A stretch of 64,000 nucleotides of DNA from MED-G105 sp039819085 (GTDB taxonomy: Bacteria; Pseudomonadota; Alphaproteobacteria; Caulobacterales; Parvularculaceae): NCBI GenBank assembly GCA_039819085.1, contig JBCBSQ010000002.1:1-64000 (forward strand), written 5' to 3'. Shown here one piece after another: positions 54,822-63,169 of this stretch. The notes under the pieces are model-generated. The model saw nothing but the letters and a program-made list of their open reading frames with translations. It was not told the DNA's origin and did not search any database. Every line of letters starts with the position of its first letter. Positions within the stretch are counted from its first letter, which is position 1. The position numbers were made by a program, and so were the translations under genes.

Positions 54822-55450
54822 GCCGCTCCCGCCGGCGCGAGCTCTTTCAGCGCAGCCTTAATGAGTTCCCCTAATTCCTCCGCTCCCTGACCAGCCGCGG
54901 CCCGGACCGCCTTGCGCGCCTCCAGGCCGTCATAGCCAAGATTGACGAGCGCGGAGACAGCGTCGCCTTCATGGCCGCTGCCGGTTTCGCCCGCCGCCAT
55001 TTCCCGCGCCACCACGCGCAAGGCCGCGCCGGGCGACGTCGCCGGCGCAAGCTCGCCAAGTTTTGACCCAAGCTCCACGGCGATACGCTGGGCGAGCTTC
55101 TTGCCGACGCCGCTCGCGCGGGAAAGCGCGGCGAGATCTTCAGCCGCCACCGCGTCATGGAGATCACCTGGCGCAAGCACCTGCAGGATGGCGAGCGCGT
55201 GTTTCGCGCCGACGCCCTGCACCGTCTGCAACAGGCGAAAGGCGCGGCGCTCCGCATCATCCGTGAACCCATAAAGCCGGATGAAATCCTCGCGCACGAC
55301 AGTCTCAATGGAGAGGCTCGCCGCCTCGCCTTCGCGCAAGGACGACAGCACCCGTGGGTGGGCGTTCACTTCATAACCGACGCCGCCGACGTCGATCAGG
55401 CAGCCGTCTTCTCCGATCACAGCGACCGTCCCGCGCAAACGTCCGATCAC
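54818..55450 (-). CDS. ruvA: Holliday junction branch migration protein RuvA
   Basis: A 210-aa Holliday-junction binding protein. Domain I begins MIGRLRGTVAVIGEDGCLIDVGGVGYEV (key residues IGRLRG and GVGY). Domain II contains two helix-hairpin-helix motifs (LQTVQGVGAKHALAIL and RASGVGKKLAQRIAVEL). Domain III after about residue 160 contacts RuvB. It overlaps ruvC (55447-55450) and ruvB by 4 bases each. Confidence 0.97.
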   Translation of the reverse strand: MIGRLRGTVAVIGEDGCLIDVGGVGYEVNAHPRVLSSLREGEAASLSIETVVREDFIRLYGFTDDAERRAFRLLQTVQGVGAKHALAILQVLAPGDLHDAVAAEDLAALSRASGVGKKLAQRIAVELGSKLGELAPATSPGAALRVVAREMAAGETGSGHEGDAVSALVNLGYDGLEARKAVRAAAGQGAEELGELIKAALKELAPAGAA

Positions 55451-55959
55451 GCCGACCTCCTCGCGCGCCCGAGGATTGCGCCGCCTCTGTGGTGCGCATG
55501 GCAGATCGCAACTGCAAGCGCGTCCGCGGCGTCCGCCGCCAGCGCCCCCGCCATCGGCATCAGAACGCGGACCATCATCTGCACCTGCCGCTTGTCGGCG
55601 TGGCCTTGTCCGACGACGGACTTTTTGACCGTGTTGGCGGCGTATTCAGCGACTGCGAGCCCCTTCGCGGCCGGCGCGGCGAGCGCAACGCCACGCGCCT
55701 CGCCAAGGACAAGCGCATCGCGGGGAGAGGCGTTCACGAACGTCTCTTCCACCGCCGCCTCGTCAGGCGCGAGGCGATCAATCACCTCTACGAGCGCCTG
55801 GAAGATCGCGGCGAGGCGTTCAGGGCGCCCGGCGCCTGTTCGCGCGCGAATGACGCCAGCCTCAACAAAACGGAGCGCCGTGCCTTGCGACTCAATCACC
55901 GCCCAGCCGGTCGCGCGCGCGCCGGGATCAACGCCCAGAATTTTCGAAGTCATCGCCAT
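55447..55959 (-). CDS. ruvC: Crossover junction endodeoxyribonuclease RuvC
   Basis: A 170-aa RNase H-fold resolvase. Catalytic residues are Asp11 (ILGVDPG), the Glu in AAVEETFVN, and the Asp pair in ADAADALAVAICH. Three clustered ATGs (55953, 55959, 55971) are possible starts; 55959 gives MAMTSKILGVDPG and the usual length. The open frame extends to 56223 but overlaps the upstream membrane gene. It is coupled to ruvA. Confidence 0.95.
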   Translation of the reverse strand: MAMTSKILGVDPGARATGWAVIESQGTALRFVEAGVIRARTGAGRPERLAAIFQALVEVIDRLAPDEAAVEETFVNASPRDALVLGEARGVALAAPAAKGLAVAEYAANTVKKSVVGQGHADKRQVQMMVRVLMPMAGALAADAADALAVAICHAHHRGGAILGRARRSA

Positions 55960-56026
55960 GGCGCCGACCATTGCGCGCTTCGGAACGAAACGGCAACTTT
56001 TTTCGAGAACGGGGCGAGCGATCCGG

Positions 56027-57217
56027 CTATTCGATCCGGTTGCGGTCGCGGAAGGTGACGATCTGAAGCTTGTCCTCTCCCACATGATCGCGAATCGTTT
56101 GGTCGAGATCGATGAGATGAAAGCGGTTCCATTCCCGCGGCTGCATGACGCTGAGCGTCTCGCGCGTCGCGCCGCCCATGGCGAGGATATAGCCCGCCAC
56201 CACAAACACGCCGGCGACGCCAACCGCTTCTATCCAGAAATTGTCGCGCGCGGCGTCGATATGGCCAAACCCAAAGATCGCGCCTGCCGTTAACGCGACC
56301 GACAAGACAACCCCGCCAAGATCATAGAGCCCCGTGTTGCGGCGGATCTGGTAGACCGCATTGCGCACCGTCATCTCGCAAAAGAAGAGGCGCAATGCGA
56401 GCCAATGATAAGCGATCGTCCAGTCGCCCGCCTCCTGGCGCAATTCATCCGCTTGCGGCATGCGCTTGTTGCGCTCGACATTCATCGCCCGGCGCTTCGC
56501 CACCTGGAAGTTCTGATTGATGCGGCTGAACTTCGAGGTGATGTAGTTGTCGAGGCCGAGGAGATTGTGCTGCTGAATGACTTTGTAAGGCCAATGATAA
56601 AGCAGCAGCAGCAACGCGAGCGCGAGCGTCGCGATCAGCGCGTCGGCGAGATAAAGCGCGAGCTTCGCCTCTGAACCGCCAACCGCCAACGCAGTGACCT
56701 CCGAGAGCCCCGGCGCAAGGTAGAACGCCGCCGCGAGCGTAAGAACGAGAAGCATAGGCGCGTAGAAAAGGAACAGCCGCCTTGTGTTGGCGTTCAGCAC
56801 ACGCCGAAAATGCTGCATGATCATGAGGAAGTTTTCGTCGGCCGCCCCTTCGCCAAGCCCCAGGGCATGATTGAGGTGGTCCTGCTCAACCTCTTCGTAG
56901 AAGAAGTCCGAACGCGCGAATAACGGGAAAGGATAGGCGTAGAATTTCTCCGCCTGCGCCGCGTATTCGCGGGCCTCATTCAATGTCATGTCCGCGGCGG
57001 TGCGCTCGACAAGCGTCGGCCGCTGGAGCCGGACGAACAACACCCCGCCGGCCCGGTCGCGCTCGACAATCGACTCCTCGCTCGGCGCCTCGCCGCCAAG
57101 CCCTTTGGCCGCGTAGCCAGCCGCAGATTTGCGCGCGGACCGCGCCCCGCGGCCGAAAACGGTCCGCGCAATCCATCGAAACGGCGCCGTCAAAAAACGG
57201 CCTATCGCTGCCAACAT
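56027..57217 (-). CDS. Unrecognised four-helix membrane protein next to ruvC
   Basis: A 396-aa protein that I do not recognise. The N-terminal 135 residues are soluble. Two helices follow at about 147-169 and 185-207, then a long cytoplasmic segment rich in charged and aromatic residues (215-285, NLLGLDNYITSKFSRINQNF), then two more helices at about 303-322 and 333-353, and a 45-residue tail. The two-plus-two helix layout with a central soluble loop may suggest a sensor or channel-like protein. It lies 67 bases upstream of ruvC on the same strand and could share its message. Confidence 0.8.
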   Translation of the reverse strand: MLAAIGRFLTAPFRWIARTVFGRGARSARKSAAGYAAKGLGGEAPSEESIVERDRAGGVLFVRLQRPTLVERTAADMTLNEAREYAAQAEKFYAYPFPLFARSDFFYEEVEQDHLNHALGLGEGAADENFLMIMQHFRRVLNANTRRLFLFYAPMLLVLTLAAAFYLAPGLSEVTALAVGGSEAKLALYLADALIATLALALLLLLYHWPYKVIQQHNLLGLDNYITSKFSRINQNFQVAKRRAMNVERNKRMPQADELRQEAGDWTIAYHWLALRLFFCEMTVRNAVYQIRRNTGLYDLGGVVLSVALTAGAIFGFGHIDAARDNFWIEAVGVAGVFVVAGYILAMGGATRETLSVMQPREWNRFHLIDLDQTIRDHVGEDKLQIVTFRDRNRIE

Positions 57218-57361
57218 GCCCCCACCCTTCCATGGCCCAGCCAGGCGCGACGCGCCGACTTCTTTATCGTGGGGTCAAAGGAGGCGTTTTCAAGCTTGAC
57301 TTGCGTAGCGATCTCGGTTCGCGCGAAACGTCAGGCGGGATGGAACGCCAAAAAACGCGGG

Positions 57362-58558
57362 CTACTCCCTGAGACTGGCCGTCGTCGCTTCAATATCGGT
57401 GGACAGGCCCTTCAGGAATTGCCCGACATTGCGCGCAAGGTCCTCCGAAATCTCGGGGTCGGAGGCGACTTCCGTGGCGATGCGCGCGGCGGCCATTCGA
57501 TCACGCGGCCGGCCGTCGCCTTCCGCGAGCGAGACCGCGTAGAGAAACCGCCCCTGAAGATCGCCCGCCTCGGCCGCGCGCTCGAACCAGTCGGCCGCGC
57601 TGCCCGGCGCTTCGCCATTATGAGCGTAAAGGCCCATTGCGGTCATGGCCGGCCCGTAACCGACATTGGCCGCCGCCTCCATCAGGCTCGCCGCGAACTC
57701 GATATCCGGTTCGCCAAGGCTCTCTGAACGATAAAGCAATGCGAGATTGTACGCCGCTTCCGCGTGGCCGCCCCGCACCGCGCGCGACAGCAGCCGGCGC
57801 GCCGTTTCCGCTTCGCGCGGCCGGCCTTCTCCCGTCAAATGCGCCATCCCGAGAAAGAACAGCGCATCCGGATCTTCCTTGGCCGCCGCCCGCTCGATCA
57901 GCGACAGCGCGACGATCGGATCTCTGGTGACCCCCAAGCCGTCCGCATACAAAGCGCCAAGACGCGCAAGCGCGCGCGCATCGCCCTGATTTGCGGCGAG
58001 CCTGAAGTACTTCGCGGCGCGCACGTGATCCGCCGCGCCGTCGCCATGCGAGATAAGGAAAGCCCCTAGAGCAACTTGCGCGTCAACATCGCCGGCGTCC
58101 GCAGCGCGCGCATAGTACCGCGCCGCTTTGCTGAGGTCCTTTTTGCCGGCGAGGCCGGTTTCCAACAGATATCCGACGAGATGCTGCGCACGCGGATCAC
58201 CGGAGTTGGCGGCGGGTTCAGCAAGCCAGAGCGCCTCTTGAAACTCGCCGGCCACAAGCCGCTCATAGGCCGGCCGCAAGGCGGAAGAGAGTTCGGTGAA
58301 GTCAACGTCCTTGATTGGCGGAGCGGTTGGGGCGGGGTCGTCCGCAAGCCGCACGTCTGCCACGCGCAGGTTCGGCGCAGGCGTTTGCTGACCATTCGCG
58401 TCGCCGCCGTCGCCGGAGCCAATCGGCCCGTTCTCGGCGACTTCATCCAAAGCCGCCGATGGGGGCGATTGCCGGATTGCGATCGACAGGACCGTCAATC
58501 CGAACGTCACGGCCCCAAGCCCGCCCGCAACGATAACTCTGATGTTACGCTCGACCAT
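57362..58558 (-). CDS. Sel1-repeat (TPR-like) membrane-anchored protein
   Basis: A 398-aa protein with an N-terminal helix (about 8-28) and then tandem Sel1-like repeats over about 95-370. Repeat signatures include AQHLVGYLLETGLAGKKDLS, AQVALGAFLISHGDG, ALARLGALYADGLGVTRD and ALFFLGMAHLTGEGRPRE. Sel1 repeats are protein-protein interaction scaffolds, often in envelope complexes. The gene is separated by 144 bases from the next membrane gene on the same strand. No partner can be named. Confidence 0.88.
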   Translation of the reverse strand: MVERNIRVIVAGGLGAVTFGLTVLSIAIRQSPPSAALDEVAENGPIGSGDGGDANGQQTPAPNLRVADVRLADDPAPTAPPIKDVDFTELSSALRPAYERLVAGEFQEALWLAEPAANSGDPRAQHLVGYLLETGLAGKKDLSKAARYYARAADAGDVDAQVALGAFLISHGDGAADHVRAAKYFRLAANQGDARALARLGALYADGLGVTRDPIVALSLIERAAAKEDPDALFFLGMAHLTGEGRPREAETARRLLSRAVRGGHAEAAYNLALLYRSESLGEPDIEFAASLMEAAANVGYGPAMTAMGLYAHNGEAPGSAADWFERAAEAGDLQGRFLYAVSLAEGDGRPRDRMAAARIATEVASDPEISEDLARNVGQFLKGLSTDIEATTASLRE

Positions 58559-58633
58559 CTTTCACGGCTCCGCGGCCCCGCGCTCAGGCGCCGCCATGCG
58601 CCTACCCGCGGCGCGTCATCACTCCCCCCAGCA

Positions 58634-59305
58634 TTATCGGCGCCAACCAAAGGCTTGGTTAAATCGTTCAACCACAGCGCGCGGCCCTTCTGCGGCGCGC
58701 CACACCGACGCCGAAACGGCGAGATAGTCCGCGCCGGCCTCGATGAGGGGCGCGCAGTTCTGTGGCGTGATCCCCCCGATTGCGACGCACGGCACGGTCG
58801 TGGCCATCGACCAGTCGGCGAGCAGAGAGACCGGCGCGCGGGTTGGCGCGTCTTTCGTTTCGGTAGCGAAAAAAGCGCCGAAAGCGACGTAGTCCGCGCC
58901 CGCCTCGCCTGCTCCCATGGCGAGGTGCATCGAGTCATGGCACGTGACGCCGACTGTCTTGTCGGGACCCATCAGGTCACGCGCGACGCTGTAAGCGACG
59001 TCCTGTTGGCCCACATGCACGCCGTCCGCGCCGAGCGCGCGGGCGAGATTCGGATCGTCGTTCAGGATGAACGCGACGTCCTGGCGTCGGCAAATAGGCG
59101 CCAGCCGATCCGCGGCGGCCTCGACATTCGCCGCCTCTGGAGGTCCGCCGTCCGCTGACTTCAACCGCAACTGCAGCGCCGCAACGCCGCCCGGGGCGAG
59201 CGCGTCTTCGAGCGCCGCGGCGAAGACCGTCAAGTCATCGATGCGCGGCGGCGTGATGAGGTAAAGGCGCGGTTCGACCCGGGAAGGATGCGTTGAGCTT
59301 TCCAC
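58634..59305 (-). CDS. thiE: Thiamine phosphate synthase
   Basis: A 223-aa TIM-barrel enzyme that couples hydroxymethylpyrimidine pyrophosphate with the thiazole phosphate to give thiamine phosphate. Typical segments are LYLITPPRIDD, ALQLRLKSADG, FILNDDPNLARALGADGVHVGQQDV and CVAIGGITPQNCAPLIEAGADYLAVSASVW (key residues GGIT). The start is uncertain: GTG 59305 used here, or TTG 59332. No TPP riboswitch is visible upstream, and no other thi genes are nearby. Confidence 0.88.
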   Translation of the reverse strand: MESSTHPSRVEPRLYLITPPRIDDLTVFAAALEDALAPGGVAALQLRLKSADGGPPEAANVEAAADRLAPICRRQDVAFILNDDPNLARALGADGVHVGQQDVAYSVARDLMGPDKTVGVTCHDSMHLAMGAGEAGADYVAFGAFFATETKDAPTRAPVSLLADWSMATTVPCVAIGGITPQNCAPLIEAGADYLAVSASVWRAAEGPRAVVERFNQAFGWRR

Positions 59306-59356
59306 AAACAGAAACCATAGCGTTCCGCACAAGCGGGGAAACCAGCTCGCCTGCGA

Positions 59357-59388
59357 AACCAGCGCCCGCTGGAGGGGCGTTGCTGGTT
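59357..59388 (-). terminator. Weak hairpin after coq4
   Basis: Arms AACCAGC (59357-59363) and GCTGGTT (59382-59388), with an inner GCCC/GGGC pairing interrupted by a three-base bulge. Only three T residues follow on the minus strand. It lies 8 bases after the coq4 stop, so a role in ending that transcript is plausible but weak. Confidence 0.4.
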
Positions 59389-59395
59389 AAAGCCG

Positions 59396-60277
59396 CTACG
59401 CCGCTGCGGCCGCGCCAGCGTTCTCGCGTTCGCTCTGGGTCTTTTTGACCTTCGGCTTCAGCAGGGTCGCCTTCACCTCGTCGGGGATCGCGTCGTAAAC
59501 CGTCGGCGCGCCGAGATTGAGACGCGCGCGCGCGGCGTTAAGCGGCTCCCGGAACAGCGCTTCGATATCTTCGTTCAGAAGCCAGTCAGCGCGCTTGCCG
59601 CGGGCGCGCGCTTCGCGCACCGCTTTGCCGATCGGCTGGCGCGGCCGCTCAAGTCCCGCCACCATCGCGCCGACGGACACGATCATCCGGACCCCGGGGC
59701 TGCCGAGCTGGGCGTGGGAGAACGACAGAACACACAGCTCCCCGAGGGCGTCGCGTCCATAACCCGTCAGCACATGCCAGAGGTCATGGATAACCTCCTG
59801 GTGGATGGTCATCCGGCGATATTCTTCGAACTGAGTCGGGGACGTGTAGTCCGCGCCGATTTCCTCAGCGGCCCCGAGAACGCCCTCAGGCGTCAGGTTC
59901 TCCCGCTCCATAAAGTCGAGATAGGCGCGGCCCACTGACCCCTCCGGCAACTCCCGCAAGCGCTCACGGTCGGCGAGGTCCGCTTCCAATTTAATCGGCT
60001 GCGAAACGACCTTTTCGCCATAGGGGCTTTTCACCCAACGCTCGAAGGTCTCGCGAGACCGGCCGCCGTCAAGCGCGTAAATCACCTCAAAAACCTGACG
60101 CGTATCCTCTTTGTTGGCGATGAGCTTCGCCATGGAGACGCAGGCGTGAAGAGGGCGCAGCGGCGGCGCGGGCGGCGTCGGATAGCCCTCAACCCATTCA
60201 ATCAGCTCTTCAGGGCAATGGGTCGCGAAGGAGAACTTTGTTCGGTCGAAATCCTCCGCGCGCGCGATATTGGCCAT
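59396..60277 (-). CDS. coq4: Coq4 family ubiquinone biosynthesis protein
   Basis: A 293-aa homologue of Coq4. The metal-binding motif HDxxHx11E is exact: His164-Asp165, His168 and Glu180 in IHDLWHVLTGYGRDALGE. Yeast and human Coq4 organise the ubiquinone complex and remove a ring carboxylate; bacterial members occur mainly in alphaproteobacteria. A Lys-rich tail follows about residue 270. It is divergent from the MFS transporter across a region with two operator-like sites. Confidence 0.9.
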   Translation of the reverse strand: MANIARAEDFDRTKFSFATHCPEELIEWVEGYPTPPAPPLRPLHACVSMAKLIANKEDTRQVFEVIYALDGGRSRETFERWVKSPYGEKVVSQPIKLEADLADRERLRELPEGSVGRAYLDFMERENLTPEGVLGAAEEIGADYTSPTQFEEYRRMTIHQEVIHDLWHVLTGYGRDALGELCVLSFSHAQLGSPGVRMIVSVGAMVAGLERPRQPIGKAVREARARGKRADWLLNEDIEALFREPLNAARARLNLGAPTVYDAIPDEVKATLLKPKVKKTQSERENAGAAAAA

Positions 60278-60490
60278 CCCGATGGTCTCCTCAGGCTGTG
60301 AGCGCCGACGCTAGGCCGGCGGGAGAGATTACACTCGCCAGTTTACCTTTGTGTTAAACTGGTCGGTGTAGCGTTGGCCGTCAAGGGTTGAAGCCATTGA
60401 AGCTCCAGGTCGGTGAATAAACCATTCTCGCGCGCCGCGAGTATCAACGTTTGCGGCGCGCCCAACCGGCCGCCGCACCGGGAACGCTTC
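60278..60490. promoter_or_regulatory. Divergent region with duplicated operator upstream of the MFS gene
   Basis: Two 16-base sites face each other: TACACTCGCCAGTTTA (60330-60345) and TAAACTGGTCGGTGTA (60355-60370), separated by nine bases. The second is the reverse complement of the first except for the three central bases. Each site is itself an imperfect palindrome of TetR-operator type (TAxAC...GTxTA). They lie in the middle of the gap, able to control coq4, the MFS gene or both. No regulator gene is in the window. Confidence 0.55.
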
Positions 60491-61681
60491 ATGCCGCCGC
60501 GCCTCATTACGCTCGCATTCGCGCCATTCGCCTTCGGCACGACCGCGTTCATCTTCATCGGCCTCATCGCGCCGATCGCGACGGACTTGCGCGTCGCGGT
60601 GCCTGTCGTCGGCCAGCTGCAGACCGTCTTCGCCGTCGCCTGCGCCGTCGGCGCGCCACTGCTGGCCCGCCGGCTTGGCGAGACGTCGCGGCGGCGCGTG
60701 CTGGTCGCGGTCATGGGCGGGCTTGTGGCGGTGAATGTCGCATCCGCCATCGCGCCTACCTTGAGCATGATGATGGCCGCGCGGCTTCTCGGCGGACTGT
60801 TCGCGGGCCTGTCGCTTCCCCTCGCCTCGTCAATCGCCGTCGCGTGCGCGCCCGACGAAAAGCGCCCGGCCGCCATCGCCCTCGTTCTCGGGGGATACAC
60901 GCTGGCCTTCATCTTCGGCGTGCCGCTCGGGAGCGTCGTCGGCGCGGAATTCGGCTGGCGCGCGGCGTTCTGGTTCGCCGCGGCGGTCAGCGTCGTCGCG
61001 ATGCTGACGATCTGGCTCGCAGCGCCACGCCAGGAACCGCCGCCGCAGCCGCAAGGTCTGGGCTTCAAAGACGCCATTGTCGGCGAAAATCGGCTCCTTA
61101 TGCTTGTCACGCTGGCGGCGTTCATCGCGACGTTTGTCAGCATCGCGTTCACAGGCCCGGTCGTGACGCTCGCAACAGGGCTTGAAGGCTCCGCGATCGG
61201 CGGGCTTCAATTGGCGACGGGCGTCGGCAGCATCATCGGACTGCCCGCAGGCGCGATGCTGGCGAAGCTGCCGGCGCGGCGGGCGCTGACGATGCTCTTT
61301 CTCGCGATCCTCGCGACGCAGGCGCTCTTTTCCGTCGCTATGCTGAATGACCTGGGCTGGGCGGCGATCCCAGCGACTATCGTCGCGATGGGGGCGGGGT
61401 CGGCCGCGCTCTTCGCCACATCGCCGATCATTCAATCGCGTCTGTCCGTCAATGCTGGCGCGGCGGCGACGATCGCTTTCGCGCTTAACGGCTCAATGGT
61501 CTATTTCGGGCAAGGGCTCGGATCGATGGTCGGCGGATCAGTGGCGGCGGTCGCCGGCCTTGAATGGGTTGGGTTTGGTGGGGCGGCGGTCGCGCTGGTC
61601 GGCTTGATGCTGGCCTCACGGCTCCGCGGCGCGCAAACGCGTTCGGATGCGCCGGCGGGCCATACGTCGCCCGCGGAGTAA
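60491..61681 (+). CDS. MFS transporter (drug/arabinose-efflux AraJ-like)
   Basis: A 396-aa major facilitator with twelve predicted helices. Its first helix region reads LAFAPFAFGTTAFIFIGLIAP, and helices 4-5 carry RLLGGLFAGLSLPLASS, similar to DHA1 efflux proteins such as AraJ and YdhP. I start at ATG 60491 (MPPRLITLAF); the upstream ATG 60413 would add 26 unlikely residues overlapping the operator side. Efflux of a small molecule is likely. The substrate is unknown. The operators at 60330-60370 suggest ligand-controlled expression. Confidence 0.9.
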   Translation: MPPRLITLAFAPFAFGTTAFIFIGLIAPIATDLRVAVPVVGQLQTVFAVACAVGAPLLARRLGETSRRRVLVAVMGGLVAVNVASAIAPTLSMMMAARLLGGLFAGLSLPLASSIAVACAPDEKRPAAIALVLGGYTLAFIFGVPLGSVVGAEFGWRAAFWFAAAVSVVAMLTIWLAAPRQEPPPQPQGLGFKDAIVGENRLLMLVTLAAFIATFVSIAFTGPVVTLATGLEGSAIGGLQLATGVGSIIGLPAGAMLAKLPARRALTMLFLAILATQALFSVAMLNDLGWAAIPATIVAMGAGSAALFATSPIIQSRLSVNAGAAATIAFALNGSMVYFGQGLGSMVGGSVAAVAGLEWVGFGGAAVALVGLMLASRLRGAQTRSDAPAGHTSPAE

Positions 61682-61713
61682 ATCGCCGGCCGTAAGCGCG
61701 GCCTTCGAGACGC

Positions 61714-62742
61714 TTACGCCGCCTCCAGTCCCTCGCGCCATTCGCCTTTCTGGGCGAGGCCGTTCATCTTCGCGCGATGGGCGAAGGCGGCTTGAGCGGC
61801 GGGAACGTTTTCCGCCTTGCCGCCCCAGGCCTTTAACGGCGCAGCCTGCAGCGCGCGGCCATAGGAGAACGACAGCGCCCAAGGCATTTGATCCGCATAC
61901 GCGGCGTTCATGGCGTTCAGGTGCGCCGTCGCGTCCTCGTCCGACTGGCCGCCGGAGAGAAAGACGATCGACGGCACCGCCGCCGGCACGGACGACCGGA
62001 AGCAGCGCACCGTCGCTTCGGCGACTTCCTCAACGCTCGCCTGGGTCGGGCATTTCTTGCCGGCGATGACCATGTTCGGCTTAAGGACCGTCCCCTCAAG
62101 AGCCACGTCCTGCGCGAAGAGTTCATCGAACAGCGTCTTCAGCGTGAATTCGGTGACGTCGTAGCAGCGCTCAATGTCGTGGTCGCCGTCCATCAGGACT
62201 TCCGGCTCCACGATGGGAACGATGTTCGCCTCCTGGCAGAGCGCGGCGTAGCGGGCGAGCGCATGGGCGTTTACTGAAATGCAGTAGCCGGAGGGAATGT
62301 CATTGCCGGCGATGTCGATCACCGCCCGCCATTTGGCGAACCGCGCGCCGAGTTCATAGTATTCGGCGAGACGTTCGCGCAGGCCGTCGAGGCCTTCGGT
62401 CACCTTTTCGCCTTCGGCACCGGCGAGGTCTTTCGCGCCCTTGTCGACCTTGATGCCCGGGATGGAGCCGGCCGCTTCGATCAACTTGACAAGCGGCGTT
62501 CCGTCCGCGGCGTTCTGGCGGATCGTCTCATCAAACAGGATGACGCCGGAGATGTGCTCGCGCATGGCCGTCTCGGTACGGAACAGCATTTCACGATAGT
62601 CGCGGCGCGCGTCTTCGATCGACTCAACGCCGATCGAATCGAACCGCTTCTTGATCGTGCTGGTGGATTCGTCCGCGGCGAGAATGCCTTTGCCAGGCGC
62701 GGCCATCCGGATCGCGACGTCATTCAGTTGGTCGAGGTTCAT
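61714..62742 (-). CDS. fba: Fructose-bisphosphate aldolase, class I
   Basis: A 342-aa Schiff-base aldolase that cleaves fructose 1,6-bisphosphate to dihydroxyacetone phosphate and glyceraldehyde 3-phosphate. The N-terminus has GKGILAADEST. The PIVEPEVLMDGDHDIERC segment and the Schiff-base Lys in EGTVLKPNMVIAG are canonical, and VFLSGGQSDEDATAHLNAMN is the phosphate-binding region (key residues SGGQS). Class I enzymes are common in alphaproteobacteria. It lies downstream of pgk and a small secreted protein gene on the same strand. Confidence 0.96.
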   Translation of the reverse strand: MNLDQLNDVAIRMAAPGKGILAADESTSTIKKRFDSIGVESIEDARRDYREMLFRTETAMREHISGVILFDETIRQNAADGTPLVKLIEAAGSIPGIKVDKGAKDLAGAEGEKVTEGLDGLRERLAEYYELGARFAKWRAVIDIAGNDIPSGYCISVNAHALARYAALCQEANIVPIVEPEVLMDGDHDIERCYDVTEFTLKTLFDELFAQDVALEGTVLKPNMVIAGKKCPTQASVEEVAEATVRCFRSSVPAAVPSIVFLSGGQSDEDATAHLNAMNAAYADQMPWALSFSYGRALQAAPLKAWGGKAENVPAAQAAFAHRAKMNGLAQKGEWREGLEAA

Positions 62743-62760
62743 GCCATTTTCTCCCGAAAG

Positions 62761-63165
62761 TCAGTTTTCGTCATTGACCGAACAGCCGGGCGGCGATTCA
62801 GCCACTGCGCCGCGCTGGATGCTCAGTTCACGAAATTCTACAGCGATATAGCCTTGCGAGACCGCAGGGTCCGCTTCAACGCGCGCCCGGACTGCGGCCT
62901 CGTCAACACCAACTGCGAAGATCGTCATGCCAAGCGGGGTATCGCCCCGAAGCGCTCCGCCGAGCACGACCATGCACTCTGCGTCGAACGCTTCGTAGAC
63001 GGCGCGATGCGCTTCGACGAGGTCAGGCCGCCCGCTTATCTCAGCGAACTTGTCGCCTGCAAGGTTCAAAACGACAAAGCGCCGCGCGACAGCCTCCGCT
63101 TCCTGCGCGCTGACGCGGCAACTGAAAAGTCCAATAGCCGCGATCAGGAGGAAAATTCTATTCAT
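62761..63165 (-). CDS. Secreted YciI-like protein
   Basis: A 134-aa protein with a Sec signal (cleavage after VSA, residue 20) and a YciI/dimeric alpha-beta-barrel domain: FVVLNLAGDKF, EAHRAVYEAFDAECMVVLGGALRG and GMTIFAVGVDEAAVRARVEADP. YciI proteins are usually cytoplasmic and of unclear function, so the signal peptide is unusual. It lies between pgk (4-base gap) and fba (18 bases), probably in the same message. Confidence 0.8.
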   Translation of the reverse strand: MNRIFLLIAAIGLFSCRVSAQEAEAVARRFVVLNLAGDKFAEISGRPDLVEAHRAVYEAFDAECMVVLGGALRGDTPLGMTIFAVGVDEAAVRARVEADPAVSQGYIAVEFRELSIQRGAVAESPPGCSVNDEN

Positions 63166-63169
63166 CAGA

